Shown here piece by piece: positions 22,856-31,657 of a DNA stretch of 41,654 bases. Where the stretch lies: NCBI GenBank assembly GCA_937893605.1, contig CALBGG010000065.1, positions 1 through 41,654 of the forward strand, read 5' to 3'. Position numbers and translations under genes: made by a program. The notes under the pieces were generated by a model. It made no database searches. It had not been told where the DNA came from and saw only the letters and a list, made by a program, of their open reading frames with translations. How positions within the stretch are numbered: the stretch's first letter is position 1; every line of letters starts with the position of its first letter. The DNA is from an uncultured Clostridia bacterium (GTDB lineage Bacteria > Bacillota > Clostridia > Oscillospirales > Oscillospiraceae).

Positions 22856-24666
22856 ACCTGTTCCTCATTCTTATGATAGTGATCGAAAACGGCTTTGGCC
22901 GTGTTCTTCGGAACGACTGTACTCAGCTCATCCATGCTCGCCGCTTTTATCGCCTTGAGCGTTTTAAAATGGCGCAGCAGCTCGTTTTTTCTGACGCTGC
23001 CGACTCCCGGGATCGAATTGAGCTCCGAGCCGAAGCCTTCGTTTCGTAGCGAGCGCTGATACTCGATGGCGAAGCGGTGCGTCTCCTCCTGAATATTGCC
23101 GATAAGCGCGAACGCCGCCGGATTGCCGTTTATGCATATCTCATGCCCCGCGCTTGTAACCAATGCGCGCGTTCTGTGCCGGTCATCCTTTACCATGCCG
23201 AACACCGGAACGCTTATGCCGAGCTCGTCGAGCGAGCGCTCGGCAGCCGCGGCGTGAGTTATGCCGCCGTCAATGAGCAGCAGCTGCGGCTTTTCCGAAA
23301 AACCGCTGTCGCCGTTTTTAAGATGCGCAAAGCGGCGATAGACCGCCTGCGACATGCTTGCATAGTCATCTCGTATATCAAGATCGCGTATCCTGAACTT
23401 ACGATAGTCCTTTTTATAGGGTTTTCCGTCCTTATGCACCGTCATTGCAGCCACAATGCCCGTATCTCCGAGGTTTGAAACGTCGAAGGCCTCGATGCGC
23501 TCGGGGTATTCGGGCAGCTCCAGCGATTTCTGAAGCCACAGAAGTGTATTTGTTCTGCGCTGCTGGACGGTCGTTGCCCTCAGTATCTCCTCGGAGGCAT
23601 TCATTTCGGCGCGCTCGACAAGGCGCAGCCTGTCGCCCCGCTGAGGAGCTTCAATGCTTACCCTGTGTCCCGCAGTCTTCGCAAGCATCTGACTCAAAGC
23701 TTCGGCATCCTCGGGCATTTCACGCAGCAGTATGTTCTTTGGCATAAGACCTCGGGCGACGTAATACTGGCGCATGTATGCCGATATTGCCTCACTGTCG
23801 CTCTCAAGCGGCTCGGGCACGAGCTCAAAGTCCTTACCGGTAAGCGAGCCGCCGTTAAAATGCAAAACGACAAAGCAGCTTTTTGCCCCGCGCGCAAAGC
23901 CGACAGCGTCGGTATCTGAAAACGCCGTGGCTATGACCTTCTGCTTATTCGATACGCTTTGTATGGCGCGTATCCTGTCGCGCAGCTCGCCGGCGGCTTC
24001 AAACCGGAGCTGCTCGGATGCCTCCTGCATTTTAGCTGTCAGCTCATCGATGAGCTCGGAGGTCTTGCCGCCGAGGATAAGGCATACCTGCTCTACGGCA
24101 AGTCGGTACTCCTCCTGCGTCAGCTCTCCCCTGCACCAGCCGCGGCAGTTGCCCATATGGTAATTAAGGCAGGGCCTGTCCTTACCAATATCGCGCGGAA
24201 AGCGCCTTGAGCACGTCGCAAGGCCGACAGCCTTGGACGCAGCGTCAATTATGTCGTGCGTAACGCTTCTGCCGCCGAAGGGTCCGAAGTATACCGCGCC
24301 GTCCTTTTTGGCGCTGCCGACTATCGTAAAGCGCGGATACGGCGCTTTTTTATCGAGCCTTATGAAGGGATAGCCCTTATCGTCCTTTAATAGAATATTA
24401 TAGTGCGGCTGATGCTGCTTGATAAGCGAGTTTTCAAGGATCAGCGACTCAAACTCCGAATTAACGACGATTACGTTAAAGTCCGCGACCTTCTGCACCA
24501 TGGCCTCGACCTTGGGAAGATGCGAGCCTCGAAAGTAGCTCGTCACGCGGTTTTTGAGCTTTTTTGCCTTGCCGACATATATGACCTGCCCTGTCTCGTC
24601 GAGCATGATATACACGCCCGGCAGCATCGGCAGCTTATTTGCTTTTTCAAGAAGCTTCTCGCGCAT
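22852..24666 (-). CDS. uvrC: Excinuclease ABC subunit C
   Basis: Dual-incision nuclease of nucleotide excision repair. The 604-residue protein has the GIY-YIG domain at about 15-95 (LPGVYIML, VIYVGKAKKLKNRV). A Cys-rich stretch follows (CSRRFPRDIGKDRPCLNYHM), then a UvrB-binding helix pair near 205-240, the RNase H-like domain with EAFDVSNLGDTGIVAAM and a C-terminal helix-hairpin-helix (LNSIPGVGSVRKNELLRHF). The ATG at 24666 has GAGG upstream; a TTG 30 nt earlier has none. It overlaps the end of the EamA gene by 20 bases. Confidence 0.97.
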   Translation of the reverse strand: MREKLLEKANKLPMLPGVYIMLDETGQVIYVGKAKKLKNRVTSYFRGSHLPKVEAMVQKVADFNVIVVNSEFESLILENSLIKQHQPHYNILLKDDKGYPFIRLDKKAPYPRFTIVGSAKKDGAVYFGPFGGRSVTHDIIDAASKAVGLATCSRRFPRDIGKDRPCLNYHMGNCRGWCRGELTQEEYRLAVEQVCLILGGKTSELIDELTAKMQEASEQLRFEAAGELRDRIRAIQSVSNKQKVIATAFSDTDAVGFARGAKSCFVVLHFNGGSLTGKDFELVPEPLESDSEAISAYMRQYYVARGLMPKNILLREMPEDAEALSQMLAKTAGHRVSIEAPQRGDRLRLVERAEMNASEEILRATTVQQRRTNTLLWLQKSLELPEYPERIEAFDVSNLGDTGIVAAMTVHKDGKPYKKDYRKFRIRDLDIRDDYASMSQAVYRRFAHLKNGDSGFSEKPQLLLIDGGITHAAAAERSLDELGISVPVFGMVKDDRHRTRALVTSAGHEICINGNPAAFALIGNIQEETHRFAIEYQRSLRNEGFGSELNSIPGVGSVRKNELLRHFKTLKAIKAASMDELSTVVPKNTAKAVFDHYHKNEEQV

Positions 24667-25513
24667 CTGCTCCCTCGCCGTCCTTACTTCCGGCAATGCA
24701 CCAGGCCGTTACGGATGCAATAACGATAACTCCGCCTATGAGCGCAAAGAGTCCGGGCTTTTCGCCGTCAAATATCAGCACCCACACGGGATTCAGAAGC
24801 GGCTCCACGGCGCCGAGAAGGCTGCACGCGAGCGGCGGGCAGTGCTCTGCCGCCCGGCCGTAGAGAATATACGGTATGCCCAGCTGTAAAACACCGAGGA
24901 TGATTATATACAGCACCGGCAGAGCCGAGAACTCCGGCTTTGTAGTTAAGATAAACGGCAGGCCGAATATGAACGCGACAGCCTGGCCTATGAGCATCGC
25001 CGAAAAGCGCTCCTGCGTTTCGGCCTTGCCCATGGCTATAAACATTCCGCCGAGGCACGCGCCGGCAAATATGGCGACAAAATTGCCGAGAAGATAGCCC
25101 TCCGACAGCTGGTCGAGGAAGAACATGCCGATGCCGATAAAGGTGCAGATAACGGCGATAAAATCGCGCCTTTTAAAGCGCTGGCCGAAGAAAAGCGCCG
25201 AGAATATGACGATGAATATGGGATCGGTAAACTGCAAGACGATCGCGTTTGCCGCGGTCGTGAGCTTGTTTGCGGCAACAAAGGCAATATAAACAAGGCC
25301 GAGCAGCAGTCCAGGAACCATCGTCTGTCGATTAAATACTATTTTGTAGCCTTTTATGCGTATGTATACAAGCACCGTCAGCCCCGCGAAAAAGCTTCGC
25401 AGCGCGGATATGACGAATGAATTCCACGGTATGAGCTTTATAAATATTCCGGCGATGCTCCAAAGCGCTGCGCACATTAGCATCTCGAGCATTGCTCTGT
25501 TTTCTTTTTTCAT
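24647..25513 (-). CDS. EamA/DMT-superfamily membrane transporter
   Basis: Predicted drug/metabolite transporter of 288 residues with ten hydrophobic helices, arranged as two EamA repeats. The first repeat ends near LTTAANAIVLQFTDPIFIVI and the second near GVLQLGIPYILYGRAAEH and SLLGAVEPLLNPVWV, both typical EamA segments. Substrate is unknown; the family exports amino acids, nucleobases and other metabolites. GGAG lies about 7 nt before the ATG. It sits 23 bases past a hairpin after ptsH and overlaps uvrC, an unusual neighbour for a DNA repair gene. Confidence 0.88.
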   Translation of the reverse strand: MKKENRAMLEMLMCAALWSIAGIFIKLIPWNSFVISALRSFFAGLTVLVYIRIKGYKIVFNRQTMVPGLLLGLVYIAFVAANKLTTAANAIVLQFTDPIFIVIFSALFFGQRFKRRDFIAVICTFIGIGMFFLDQLSEGYLLGNFVAIFAGACLGGMFIAMGKAETQERFSAMLIGQAVAFIFGLPFILTTKPEFSALPVLYIIILGVLQLGIPYILYGRAAEHCPPLACSLLGAVEPLLNPVWVLIFDGEKPGLFALIGGVIVIASVTAWCIAGSKDGEGADAREAS

Positions 25514-25535
25514 ATAAATCTCCGTACATAGCGAA

Positions 25536-25563
25536 TAAGGGCGTGTTTTTTAACACGCCCTTA
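25536..25563 (-). terminator. Strong hairpin after ptsH, probable partial terminator
   Basis: A perfect 12-bp stem (25536-25547 with 25552-25563) closes a 4-nt loop, 15 nt after the ptsH stop. There is no clean T-run on the minus strand, so termination may be incomplete, letting some transcripts reach eamA and uvrC. It may also protect the 3' end of the short ptsH message. Confidence 0.55.
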
Positions 25564-25578
25564 GCTTCGTTTCAAATA

Positions 25579-25842
25579 TCACTCGGTAAAATCGGATGCG
25601 ATAAGCTCAGAAAGCGTATCGACAGCAGTTGCCTCGTCAGCACCGTCGGCAATGAGGTTGACAGCAGTGCCCTTAACGATGCCCAAAGAGAGAACGCCGA
25701 GCAGGCTCTTGGCATTTACGCGTCTGTCCTCTTTTTCGATCCAAATACTGCTTTTGAATTCATTAGCCTTCTGAATGAAGAAAGTAGCAGGTCTTGCGTG
25801 GAGCCCCACCTGATTATTAATAACTACTTCTTTGGTTACCAT
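25579..25842 (-). CDS. ptsH: Phosphocarrier protein HPr
   Basis: Small cytoplasmic phosphoryl carrier of the PEP-dependent sugar phosphotransferase system. With the ATG at 25842 the protein has 87 residues, and the active His falls exactly at 15 (GLHARPAT) and the regulatory Ser at 46 (NAKSLLGVLSLGI). It therefore looks competent both for sugar transport and for HPr kinase-dependent catabolite control, unlike Crh, which lacks the histidine. AGGAG lies 8 nt upstream. It stands without ptsI, behind its own promoter, as is common in Clostridia. Confidence 0.95.
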   Translation of the reverse strand: MVTKEVVINNQVGLHARPATFFIQKANEFKSSIWIEKEDRRVNAKSLLGVLSLGIVKGTAVNLIADGADEATAVDTLSELIASDFTE

Positions 25843-25878
25843 TCTCGCCACTCCTCTTGATCACAAAAGATTAATCCT

Positions 25879-25907
25879 ACTTTAGCAAATTATTTAAAAA
25901 AGGTCAA
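25879..25907 (-). promoter_or_regulatory. Promoter of ptsH
   Basis: Minus-strand TTGACC (25902-25907) and TAAAGT (25879-25884) with a 17-base spacer. The predicted leader is about 30 nt. The AT-rich gap between mutS2 and ptsH holds no other clear signal. Confidence 0.6.
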
Positions 25908-25963
25908 CTGCTTTTATCTATTTCGTAGATTTACACATTATTAATAAAATTTATCGATTGCTT

Positions 25964-28342
25964 TTATTTCAATTCGACTATTGTCACGCCGCTTTCACCC
26001 TCTCCGAAACGACCTAATCTAAAGCTCTTTACGGCTTTGTTGCGCTTGAGCATCTGCTGCACGGCAGTGCGCAGAGCGCCGGTGCCCTTTCCGTGGATAA
26101 TGGTCACGCTTTTAAGCTTACCCATCACAGCGCTGTCGATATACTGCTCGGCGGCATTTACGGCCTCAATGCTCTCCATGCCCCTGAGGTCTATCTCCGG
26201 GCTGACGGATGCGCGCGGAGCCGTACTTCCGGCGAGTGTTACGCTCTGCTTTTTCTGCTTTTCCTCATGGCCTTCTATGAGATAGACATCATCGGGCTTG
26301 AGCTTAACGCTCATGATACCGGCGCGCAGATTCAGCGTTCCGTCCGGGTTAATGTCGATAACCTCTGCCTTAACGCCCATGGACTTTATCTCGACCGTGT
26401 CGCCCGGTCGAACGTCGCGTGCGGACTTTTTATCTTCTTTGGGCTTATCGGGCTCCCTGCTCTTGAGCTTACCCTGTGATTCGTTGAGCTTGCGTCTGAG
26501 CTCGCTGCGGGCCCGGTTTACCTCCTGCGCCTGCTCCTCTTCATTTATTCTGCGGCGCATATCATCAAGCTCGGCAAAGGTGCTCTCGGCAGTCTCGCGG
26601 GCCTCGGCTATTATACGCTCGGCCTCGCGGCGCGCCTTCTCATCGGCTTTTTCGAGCTTGCCTGAGAGCTCGGCGCGCAAAAGCTCCGCCTTTTTCGCGC
26701 TATCCTCCGCCTCGCGCAGCTTCTTTGCAGCCTCAGCCCTGTCGCGCTCAAGCAGAGCTCTCGTCTGCTCAAGCTTTTCGATCGTCGCTTCAAAGCTGGC
26801 ATTCTGAACGCCGATTCGCGCTTTCGCGTCATCTATTATTTCCTTTCCGAGTCCCAAGCGCTCGGATATAGCAAAGGCGTTTGATTTGCCGGGGACGCCG
26901 ACGAGCAGCCTGTAGGTCGGGCTGAGCGTTTCAACATCAAACTCGCAGGATGCGTTTTGTATGCCGTTTTCATTTGTTGCGTAGACCTTGAGTTCGGCAT
27001 AGTGCGTGGTCGCCGCGACATCCGCGCCCAGCTTGCGCGCATACTCAATGATAGCGATTGCAAGCGCCGCGCCCTCCGTTGGGTCGGTTCCAGCTCCGAG
27101 CTCGTCAAACAGCAGGAGCGAATCCGAGTCGCACTCGTTTAAGATATGCACTATGTTCGTCATATGTGCCGAGAAGGTCGACAGGTTCTGCTCTATCGAC
27201 TGCTCATCGCCTATGTCGGCCAGCACATGGCGATAGACCGGCACCCCGCTGCCGTCATCTGCCGGGATATGCAGGCCGCACTGCACCATAACGTTCAAAA
27301 GTCCGATGGTCTTGAGCGTAACTGTCTTACCGCCGGTGTTTGGACCTGTTATGATGAGCGTGTCGAAATCCTCGCCGAGCTCAAGGCTTATGGGCACGGC
27401 CTTGTCCTTGGGAAGCAGCGGATGGCGTGCGCGTCGCAGAACAATTCCCTTTTCTCTGAGCTCGGGCTCTATGCCGTTGAGCTTATATGAAAGCTTGGCG
27501 CGGGCAAAAATACCGTCGAGCGTTATGAGATAGGAGTAGTCAGACGCTATGTCCTCGGCGTGGGACGCGCAGTCGGCCGAAAGCTCGGAAAGAATACGCT
27601 CTATCTCCGTTTTTTCCTTGGCAGCGAGCTCGCGCAGCTCGTTATTTGCTTTTACGGCTGCCATGGGCTCGATGAAAAGCGTCGCGCCCGAGGACGAGAT
27701 ATCATGCACAAGACCGGGTATCGCGCCCTTGCACTCGGCCTTTACTGGAACGACAAAGCGATCCGAGCGCATGGTTATGATGGGCTCCTGCAGAACCTTC
27801 GCGTATGACGACGAGGATATTATTTTTTGCAGGCAATCGCGCACTCTCGCACTCGCCGCGCGTATCTTGCGGCGTATGTTCGCAAGCTCGCTCGATGCGC
27901 TGTCGGCTATCTCATCCTCCCCGACTATCGAGCCTGTTATCTTCTCTTCGAGAAATCTGTTCGCGTGCAGCGCGGCAAAAAGGTGGTCAATGCAGCTTTT
28001 TCCGAGTTTATCGTCGCCCGTATAGCCTTTTACAAGGCGCGCGCACTGCAAAACGCGGGCAATGTTCAAAAGCTCTATTGTATTCAGGCTTCCGCCGAGG
28101 TCGGCTCGATTGAGCGACGGACGGATATCCTTAATGCCCGAAAGCGAGGGACTTCCGCGCACGACCATCATATCCTTCGCCGCGCTCGTCTCGCTGAGGC
28201 GATTCTTGACCTCAAGCCTGTCCGCGCTCGGGCGCAGCTTCAGACAGGCCTCCTTGCCGCCATCGGTGACGGCCTCGGCCGCGAGCATGTCCAGCACCGT
28301 GGGAAGCTCCAATATGTTAAGTGATTTTTCGTAGAAATCCAT
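25964..28342 (-). CDS. mutS2: MutS2 family ATPase/endonuclease
   Basis: MutS paralogue without mismatch-binding domain; family members act on recombination intermediates and on stalled, collided ribosomes. The 792-residue protein has the core clamp domain, Walker A GPNTGGKTVTLKT near residue 331, DELGAGTDPTEGAA (Walker B) and THYAEL. A long charged coiled coil covers about 510-630. A KOW-like segment is followed by a C-terminal Smr nuclease domain (EIDLRGMESIEA, IIHGKGTGALRTAVQ). The ATG at 28342 shares one base with the recO stop (TAATG), showing translational coupling. A longer upstream frame lies inside recO and was discarded. Confidence 0.96.
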   Translation of the reverse strand: MDFYEKSLNILELPTVLDMLAAEAVTDGGKEACLKLRPSADRLEVKNRLSETSAAKDMMVVRGSPSLSGIKDIRPSLNRADLGGSLNTIELLNIARVLQCARLVKGYTGDDKLGKSCIDHLFAALHANRFLEEKITGSIVGEDEIADSASSELANIRRKIRAASARVRDCLQKIISSSSYAKVLQEPIITMRSDRFVVPVKAECKGAIPGLVHDISSSGATLFIEPMAAVKANNELRELAAKEKTEIERILSELSADCASHAEDIASDYSYLITLDGIFARAKLSYKLNGIEPELREKGIVLRRARHPLLPKDKAVPISLELGEDFDTLIITGPNTGGKTVTLKTIGLLNVMVQCGLHIPADDGSGVPVYRHVLADIGDEQSIEQNLSTFSAHMTNIVHILNECDSDSLLLFDELGAGTDPTEGAALAIAIIEYARKLGADVAATTHYAELKVYATNENGIQNASCEFDVETLSPTYRLLVGVPGKSNAFAISERLGLGKEIIDDAKARIGVQNASFEATIEKLEQTRALLERDRAEAAKKLREAEDSAKKAELLRAELSGKLEKADEKARREAERIIAEARETAESTFAELDDMRRRINEEEQAQEVNRARSELRRKLNESQGKLKSREPDKPKEDKKSARDVRPGDTVEIKSMGVKAEVIDINPDGTLNLRAGIMSVKLKPDDVYLIEGHEEKQKKQSVTLAGSTAPRASVSPEIDLRGMESIEAVNAAEQYIDSAVMGKLKSVTIIHGKGTGALRTAVQQMLKRNKAVKSFRLGRFGEGESGVTIVELK

Positions 28343-29085
28343 TATTTTATCTGTCTCCAATAATCGAGTGTTGAAAACTTTCTTTCGGTCTGCGTAAGAA
28401 GATATGCCTCGGATGCTTTTGAAGCGCGCTTTAACGCATCGTCCGTAAGCGTGAACGCAAGCATTCTGCGCGCCGGAGCGTAGATCATATAACGCAGCGC
28501 CTGCAATGACGCCGGGCACAGCTCGTAATTTGCCTGCACCTGCGCATTATTGCATTCGCGGCAGCATATAACGCCGTTTTGCGGGCTGAAGCGCGGTGAG
28601 ACCGGCTCGGATGAGCCGCACACGCAGCAGGCCGTCAGGTTCGGCTCATAACCGGCGAGCGCCATAAGCCGCATTTCAAATGCGGTTTTTATATGTGTCT
28701 GCGAATACATCCCGTTGGAAAGGGCGAACAGGCAATTTAAGATAAGCTGCAAAAGCAGCGGATCGGGGTTTCCTTCATCCGAGAGAGCCTCTACGCACTC
28801 GGCAAAATAGCTTGCCAGCGACAGCGCCGCTATATCGCCGCGCAGTCCCTTGAACTCCTCTATCGTCGAGCCCTCGCTTACAGACCAGAAGCCGTTGCGC
28901 TCGAGCAGCGTGAGCTCCGAAAACGCGAGAAACTGCGTTGAAGCCGCGGTCTTGCTGTTTTTGCGCAACGCTCCGCGTGCCTTTACGGTCATTTTGCCCA
29001 TATCCTCCGTCAGGACGGTGAGTATCCTGTCGGCTTCCTTGTATCTGACCTCACGCAGAATGAGGCCTCTTGTCGTTTTGAACAT
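28342..29085 (-). CDS. recO: DNA repair protein RecO
   Basis: Mediator that loads RecA at gaps in the RecFOR pathway. The 247-residue protein has an N-terminal OB fold (TTRGLILREVRYKEADRILT), a helical middle, and a zinc site with two Cys-x2-Cys pairs (Cys153/156 and Cys175/178). The ribosome site is weak, a GGAAAG about 15 nt before the ATG. The upstream micro-gene stops 10 nt away, so reinitiation may contribute. Position after era/yqzL is canonical for Bacillota. Confidence 0.95.
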   Translation of the reverse strand: MFKTTRGLILREVRYKEADRILTVLTEDMGKMTVKARGALRKNSKTAASTQFLAFSELTLLERNGFWSVSEGSTIEEFKGLRGDIAALSLASYFAECVEALSDEGNPDPLLLQLILNCLFALSNGMYSQTHIKTAFEMRLMALAGYEPNLTACCVCGSSEPVSPRFSPQNGVICCRECNNAQVQANYELCPASLQALRYMIYAPARRMLAFTLTDDALKRASKASEAYLLTQTERKFSTLDYWRQIK

Positions 29086-29095
29086 ATGTAATCTG

Positions 29096-29227
29096 TCAGC
29101 TTTCCGACGAAGGGATAGCCTCCGCCGATGTTTCTATCTTCTTCACTTTTTCCGATGCCCTGTAAATCAGCCAGCTCATCGGGTCGCCCGTATCGGCAAA
29201 AACCTGCCACAAAATATCATCACTCAT
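29096..29227 (-). CDS. YqzL-like micro-protein
   Basis: A 43-residue reading frame that follows an excellent GGAGG site 7 nt before its ATG. The N-terminal part, MSDDILWQVFADTGDP followed by MSWLIYRASEKVKK, fits the pattern of YqzL proteins (Trp-x2-Phe, Thr-Gly, then a Tyr/Leu/Ile-rich helix). YqzL is encoded between era and recO in Bacillus and many Clostridia, exactly the position here. Function is unknown. A small hairpin overlaps its ribosome site. Confidence 0.85.
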   Translation of the reverse strand: MSDDILWQVFADTGDPMSWLIYRASEKVKKIETSAEAIPSSES

Positions 29228-29284
29228 TGCGTTGCCTCCGATAGCTTTAGTATCGGGAGACGCGCGGCAGAGTATGCGTGGTAA

Positions 29285-30172
29285 TTATTCCGTGAAGCCG
29301 AAGTTTCTGAGCTGCGCTGTGCTGTCGCGCCAGTTTTCCTTGACCTTTACCCAGGTTTGCAAAAATACCTTTGTGCCCATAAATGCCTCGATGTCGTTTC
29401 GCGCAAGCTCACCTATCTTCTTGAGCATTGCGCCCTGTTTACCGATGATTATACCCTTATGGCTCGCCTTTTCGCAGTAGATGGTGACGTCGAGGTCTAT
29501 TATGCCGTTATCGCGCTCGGTAAAGCGCGTCACCTCGACGGCCGTGCCGTGCGGTATCTCCTTATCAAGGCACAAAAGCAGCTTTTCGCGCACAAGCTCT
29601 GCGCATATCTGCTTTTCCGGCTGGTCGCATATCATATCGTCCGGGAAAAGCTGCGGGCCTGGCTGCGCGTATTTGCCGAGCTCGGACAGCAGCTCGTCCA
29701 GCCCCTCGCCGTTTTTGGCCGACATTGGGATTATTGCGTCAAAATCATGCACAGCGGAGTAGGCCGCCATGACCTCCAAAAGTTCGGTTTTTTCAACCGT
29801 ATCTATTTTATTTATGATGAGTATCGCGGGAACACCCGTCTCCTTTATACGGGCTATGAGCTCTTCCTCCTGACGGCCTATGTTGGCTATAGGCTCGACG
29901 AGCAGCATCACGGCATCAACATCGGCAACGCTCTCCTTGACGAGATTGACCATATAGTCGCCCAGGCGCGTTCTCGGCTTGTGAAAGCCCGGCGTGTCGA
30001 TTATAACGAACTGCGTATCACCGCGGTTAACCACGGCGCTGATGCGGTTTCGCGTCGTCTGCGGCTTATTCGAGACTATCGCTATCTTCTCGCCGACCAG
30101 CGCGTTTGTGAGCGTCGACTTTCCGACGTTCGGGCGGCCGCATATCGTTATCATAGCTGTTTTTGTTATCAT
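29285..30172 (-). CDS. era: GTPase Era
   Basis: Essential ribosome-assembly GTPase that binds the 3' end of 16S rRNA. The 295 residues show the G1 loop GRPNVGKST at 12-20, the switch region NKPQTTRNRI, G3 DTPGFHKP, G4 NKID, G5 MSAKNGEG and a C-terminal KH domain with GIIIGKQGAMLKKIG. GGGAG lies 9 nt before the ATG at 30172, just downstream of the ybeY stop. The 57-base gap after era carries only the hairpin before yqzL. Confidence 0.97.
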   Translation of the reverse strand: MITKTAMITICGRPNVGKSTLTNALVGEKIAIVSNKPQTTRNRISAVVNRGDTQFVIIDTPGFHKPRTRLGDYMVNLVKESVADVDAVMLLVEPIANIGRQEEELIARIKETGVPAILIINKIDTVEKTELLEVMAAYSAVHDFDAIIPMSAKNGEGLDELLSELGKYAQPGPQLFPDDMICDQPEKQICAELVREKLLLCLDKEIPHGTAVEVTRFTERDNGIIDLDVTIYCEKASHKGIIIGKQGAMLKKIGELARNDIEAFMGTKVFLQTWVKVKENWRDSTAQLRNFGFTE

Positions 30173-30173
30173 A

Positions 30174-30656
30174 TCATTTATCTCCCATGATCTCTTTTTC
30201 TCTTGCGCGCATCTGCTTTTTCATTTCGCCCTCGTCGACGTGGTCATAGCCGAGAAGGTGCAGAACGCTGTGTACCGTAAGATAGCTCACTTCCCTGTCA
30301 AAGCCGTGTCCGAGCTCCTCGCCCTGCTCGGCGCAGCGCTCAAGTGATATCATCATATCTCCGAGCATCACGGCGCCGGTGTAAGGATCTATATCGCACA
30401 AAGATGCATCAAATTTGCCGGGTGCGAGCTCATTGAGCGGAAATGACAGAACGTCCGTCGTAGCGTCTATGCCGCGGAAGTCGCGGTTTGTTTCACGTAT
30501 TCCCTCATTATCTGTGAGCATGACGCTTATGAGGCACGGCCTGTTCACGCCCTCGGCCTTGAGCGCCATGGCGGCTGCTTTTTTTATTAGCGCGGCCGCA
30601 TTATTGTGACCCATGCCGCTTTTTTCGCGGCTTACATATATCTCGTGCTTTATCAT
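30174..30656 (-). CDS. ybeY: Endoribonuclease YbeY
   Basis: Zinc-dependent RNase involved in 16S rRNA 3' maturation and ribosome quality control. The 160-residue protein has the metal motif His129-x3-His133-x5-His139 in HSVLHLLGYDH, together with the conserved arginine-containing NRDFRGIDATTDVLSFPLNE. It overlaps the phoH stop as ATGA, and an AAGGA site precedes the start. The order phoH-ybeY-era is standard; dgkA and cdd, often between ybeY and era, are absent. Confidence 0.96.
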   Translation of the reverse strand: MIKHEIYVSREKSGMGHNNAAALIKKAAAMALKAEGVNRPCLISVMLTDNEGIRETNRDFRGIDATTDVLSFPLNELAPGKFDASLCDIDPYTGAVMLGDMMISLERCAEQGEELGHGFDREVSYLTVHSVLHLLGYDHVDEGEMKKQMRAREKEIMGDK

Positions 30657-31657
30657 TGCTTTTTCCTTTTATACGCTCCGGCCTTTTTTGCAGGCTCGGG
30701 CGGGTTTTTCTTATCGTAGACCTCGTAGGCCTCGATTATCTTCTGAACGAGCCGGTGGCGCACGACGTCCGCTCCGGTGAGCTTGCATATGGATATATCC
30801 TCAATGCCGTCGAGCACTTTCATGGCTATCTTCAGACCGCTGACCTTATCCTCAGGCAGGTCTATCTGCGTGATATCACCTGTTATAACGACCTTCGAGC
30901 CGAAGCCTATACGCGTTAAGAACATTTTCATCTGCTCGCGTGATGTGTTCTGCGCCTCGTCAAGGATAATGAAGCTGTCGTCAAGCGTGCGGCCGCGCAT
31001 ATAGGCAAGCGGCGCGACCTCAATATTGCCGCGCTCGAGGTATTTCTGATAGGTGTCCGCTCCGAGCATGTCAAACAGCGCATCATACAGCGGGCGCAGA
31101 TACGGGTCGACCTTGCTTTGCAGATCGCCCGGCAGAAAGCCGAGACGCTCACCGGCCTCGACGGCCGGACGCGTCAGGATAATGCGGTTTACCTCTTCGG
31201 CTCTGAATGCGGCGACGGCGGCAGCCACCGCGAGATATGTCTTGCCGGTACCGGCAGGGCCGATGCCGAGGGTCACTGTATTGTTTGCGATAGCGTCGCA
31301 GTAGGTCTTCTGGCCGAGGGTCTTGGCCTTTACGGGCTTTCCCTTTGCAGTTATGCACACAACGTCGCCGGCAAGCTCGTTTATTTTCGACTCCTTTCCC
31401 TCGGACACGAGCTTGAGGATATATCTCACGCTCTGCGCGTCGATATTCTCGCCGCGGGCAGCCAGCGTGAGCAGGCCGTTTATGGCCTTTTCCGCAAGCA
31501 TGACGCTCTCCTCCTCGCCGCAGATGTGTATCTGATTTTCGCGGTCAAGGACCTTTACGCCGAGCTCGGACTCGATTATGCTTAAATTGCGGTCAAAAGA
31601 GCCGAACACGCTTATGACATGCTCCATTCTTTCGACTTCTATTGTTCTTTCAATCAT
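30653..31657 (-). CDS. phoH: PhoH-like ATPase
   Basis: RNA-associated P-loop ATPase (YbeZ/PhoL type), functionally linked to YbeY. The 334 residues start with a KH-like segment (about 1-75), followed by the ATPase with Walker A GPAGTGKT at 133-140, LTRPAVEAGERLGFLPGDL, Walker B FIILDEAQNTS and VITGDITQIDLP. The tail is basic. The ATG at 31657 has GGGGAGG 6 nt upstream; a TTG six codons earlier overlaps that site. It overlaps yqfD by 8 bases. Confidence 0.95.
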   Translation of the reverse strand: MIERTIEVERMEHVISVFGSFDRNLSIIESELGVKVLDRENQIHICGEEESVMLAEKAINGLLTLAARGENIDAQSVRYILKLVSEGKESKINELAGDVVCITAKGKPVKAKTLGQKTYCDAIANNTVTLGIGPAGTGKTYLAVAAAVAAFRAEEVNRIILTRPAVEAGERLGFLPGDLQSKVDPYLRPLYDALFDMLGADTYQKYLERGNIEVAPLAYMRGRTLDDSFIILDEAQNTSREQMKMFLTRIGFGSKVVITGDITQIDLPEDKVSGLKIAMKVLDGIEDISICKLTGADVVRHRLVQKIIEAYEVYDKKNPPEPAKKAGAYKRKKQ

